From contig NZ_BMGG01000001.1 of the NCBI RefSeq assembly GCF_014640075.1, positions 558,001 through 622,000 on the forward strand: a DNA stretch of 64,000 nucleotides, written 5' to 3'. The position numbers and the translations under genes were made by a program. This stretch comes from Chelatococcus reniformis (GTDB lineage: Bacteria > Pseudomonadota > Alphaproteobacteria > Rhizobiales > Beijerinckiaceae). Positions 63,935 through 64,000 of the stretch are shown piece by piece (positions within the stretch are counted from its first letter, which is position 1; each line of letters begins with the position of its first letter). The notes under the pieces are model-generated. The model saw only the letters and a list, made by a program, of their open reading frames with translations, ran no database searches and was not told the origin of the DNA.

Positions 63935-64000
63935 GGGGCGGCGGCAGCTTGCCGACCGGCGGATGGCGCCAGCGCGCACCCTCGCCCCACTAGTGGTGAG

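Overview
The window is GC-rich chromosomal DNA from an alphaproteobacterium. The evidence is a napEDABC nitrate reductase operon without napF/G/H, a RegB/RegA redox two-component pair beside a cyoABCD quinol oxidase and SURF1, and interspersed palindromic repeats of the type common in Hyphomicrobiales and relatives. The genus cannot be fixed from sequence alone. No rRNA, tRNA, CRISPR array or intact insertion sequence was recognised.

0-11 kb: the edge of a probable secondary-metabolite or glycoconjugate cluster. It holds a type II thioesterase, an aromatic amino-acid ammonia-lyase/aminomutase (MIO family) translationally coupled to a UbiB/AarF-type atypical kinase, a three-gene opposing operon (GT1 glycosyltransferase, rhamnose 4-epimerase-like SDR, second GT1), an alpha/beta hydrolase and a DHA2 exporter. 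A decayed IS5-like transposase lies at the left end. 11-15 kb: patatin-like lipase, STAS protein, autotransporter, and about 800 bp without a gene. 15.4-18.9 kb: a tightly packed operon with a UGSC-family redox protein (cysteine form), its large partner, a thioredoxin-reductase-like flavoprotein and a TauD/TfdA dioxygenase; this is one of the two least-explained systems here. 19-23.3 kb: a truncated siderophore-interacting protein, a GT-D glycosyltransferase, a Gly/Tyr-rich lipoprotein, and a radical SAM/HpnL-like membrane protein pair.

23.6-27.6 kb: N-acyl-D-amino-acid deacylase-like amidohydrolase, DUF4336 protein and an MHS-type transporter. 27.8-35 kb: cyoABCD, SURF1, regB, regA, linking a quinol oxidase to its likely quinone/redox-sensing regulators. 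35-43.9 kb: an unknown protein, a tartrate/D-malate dehydrogenase, a MerR regulator divergent from a heavy-metal P-type ATPase with a clear shared operator, a penicillin-acylase-family hydrolase and a LuxR-type regulator. 44.1-49.2 kb: a three-gene set (phosphotransferase, small helical protein, CrtC/AttH-like protein), an MFS transporter and a VOC protein.

49.4-53.3 kb: a more AT-rich accessory island with an AlbA_2 (Schlafen-type) protein convergent to an HD-phosphohydrolase plus nucleotidyltransferase operon, a plausible undescribed defence or nucleotide-signalling module. 53.5-55.7 kb: an IclR regulator divergent from an aldoxime dehydratase, with candidate shared operators and an inverted pair of repeats. 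55.9-60.1 kb: napEDABC. 60.3-63.9 kb: an unknown membrane-anchored protein, a 3-hydroxyisobutyrate-dehydrogenase-family enzyme, and a TetR regulator followed by a membrane fatty-acid desaturase.
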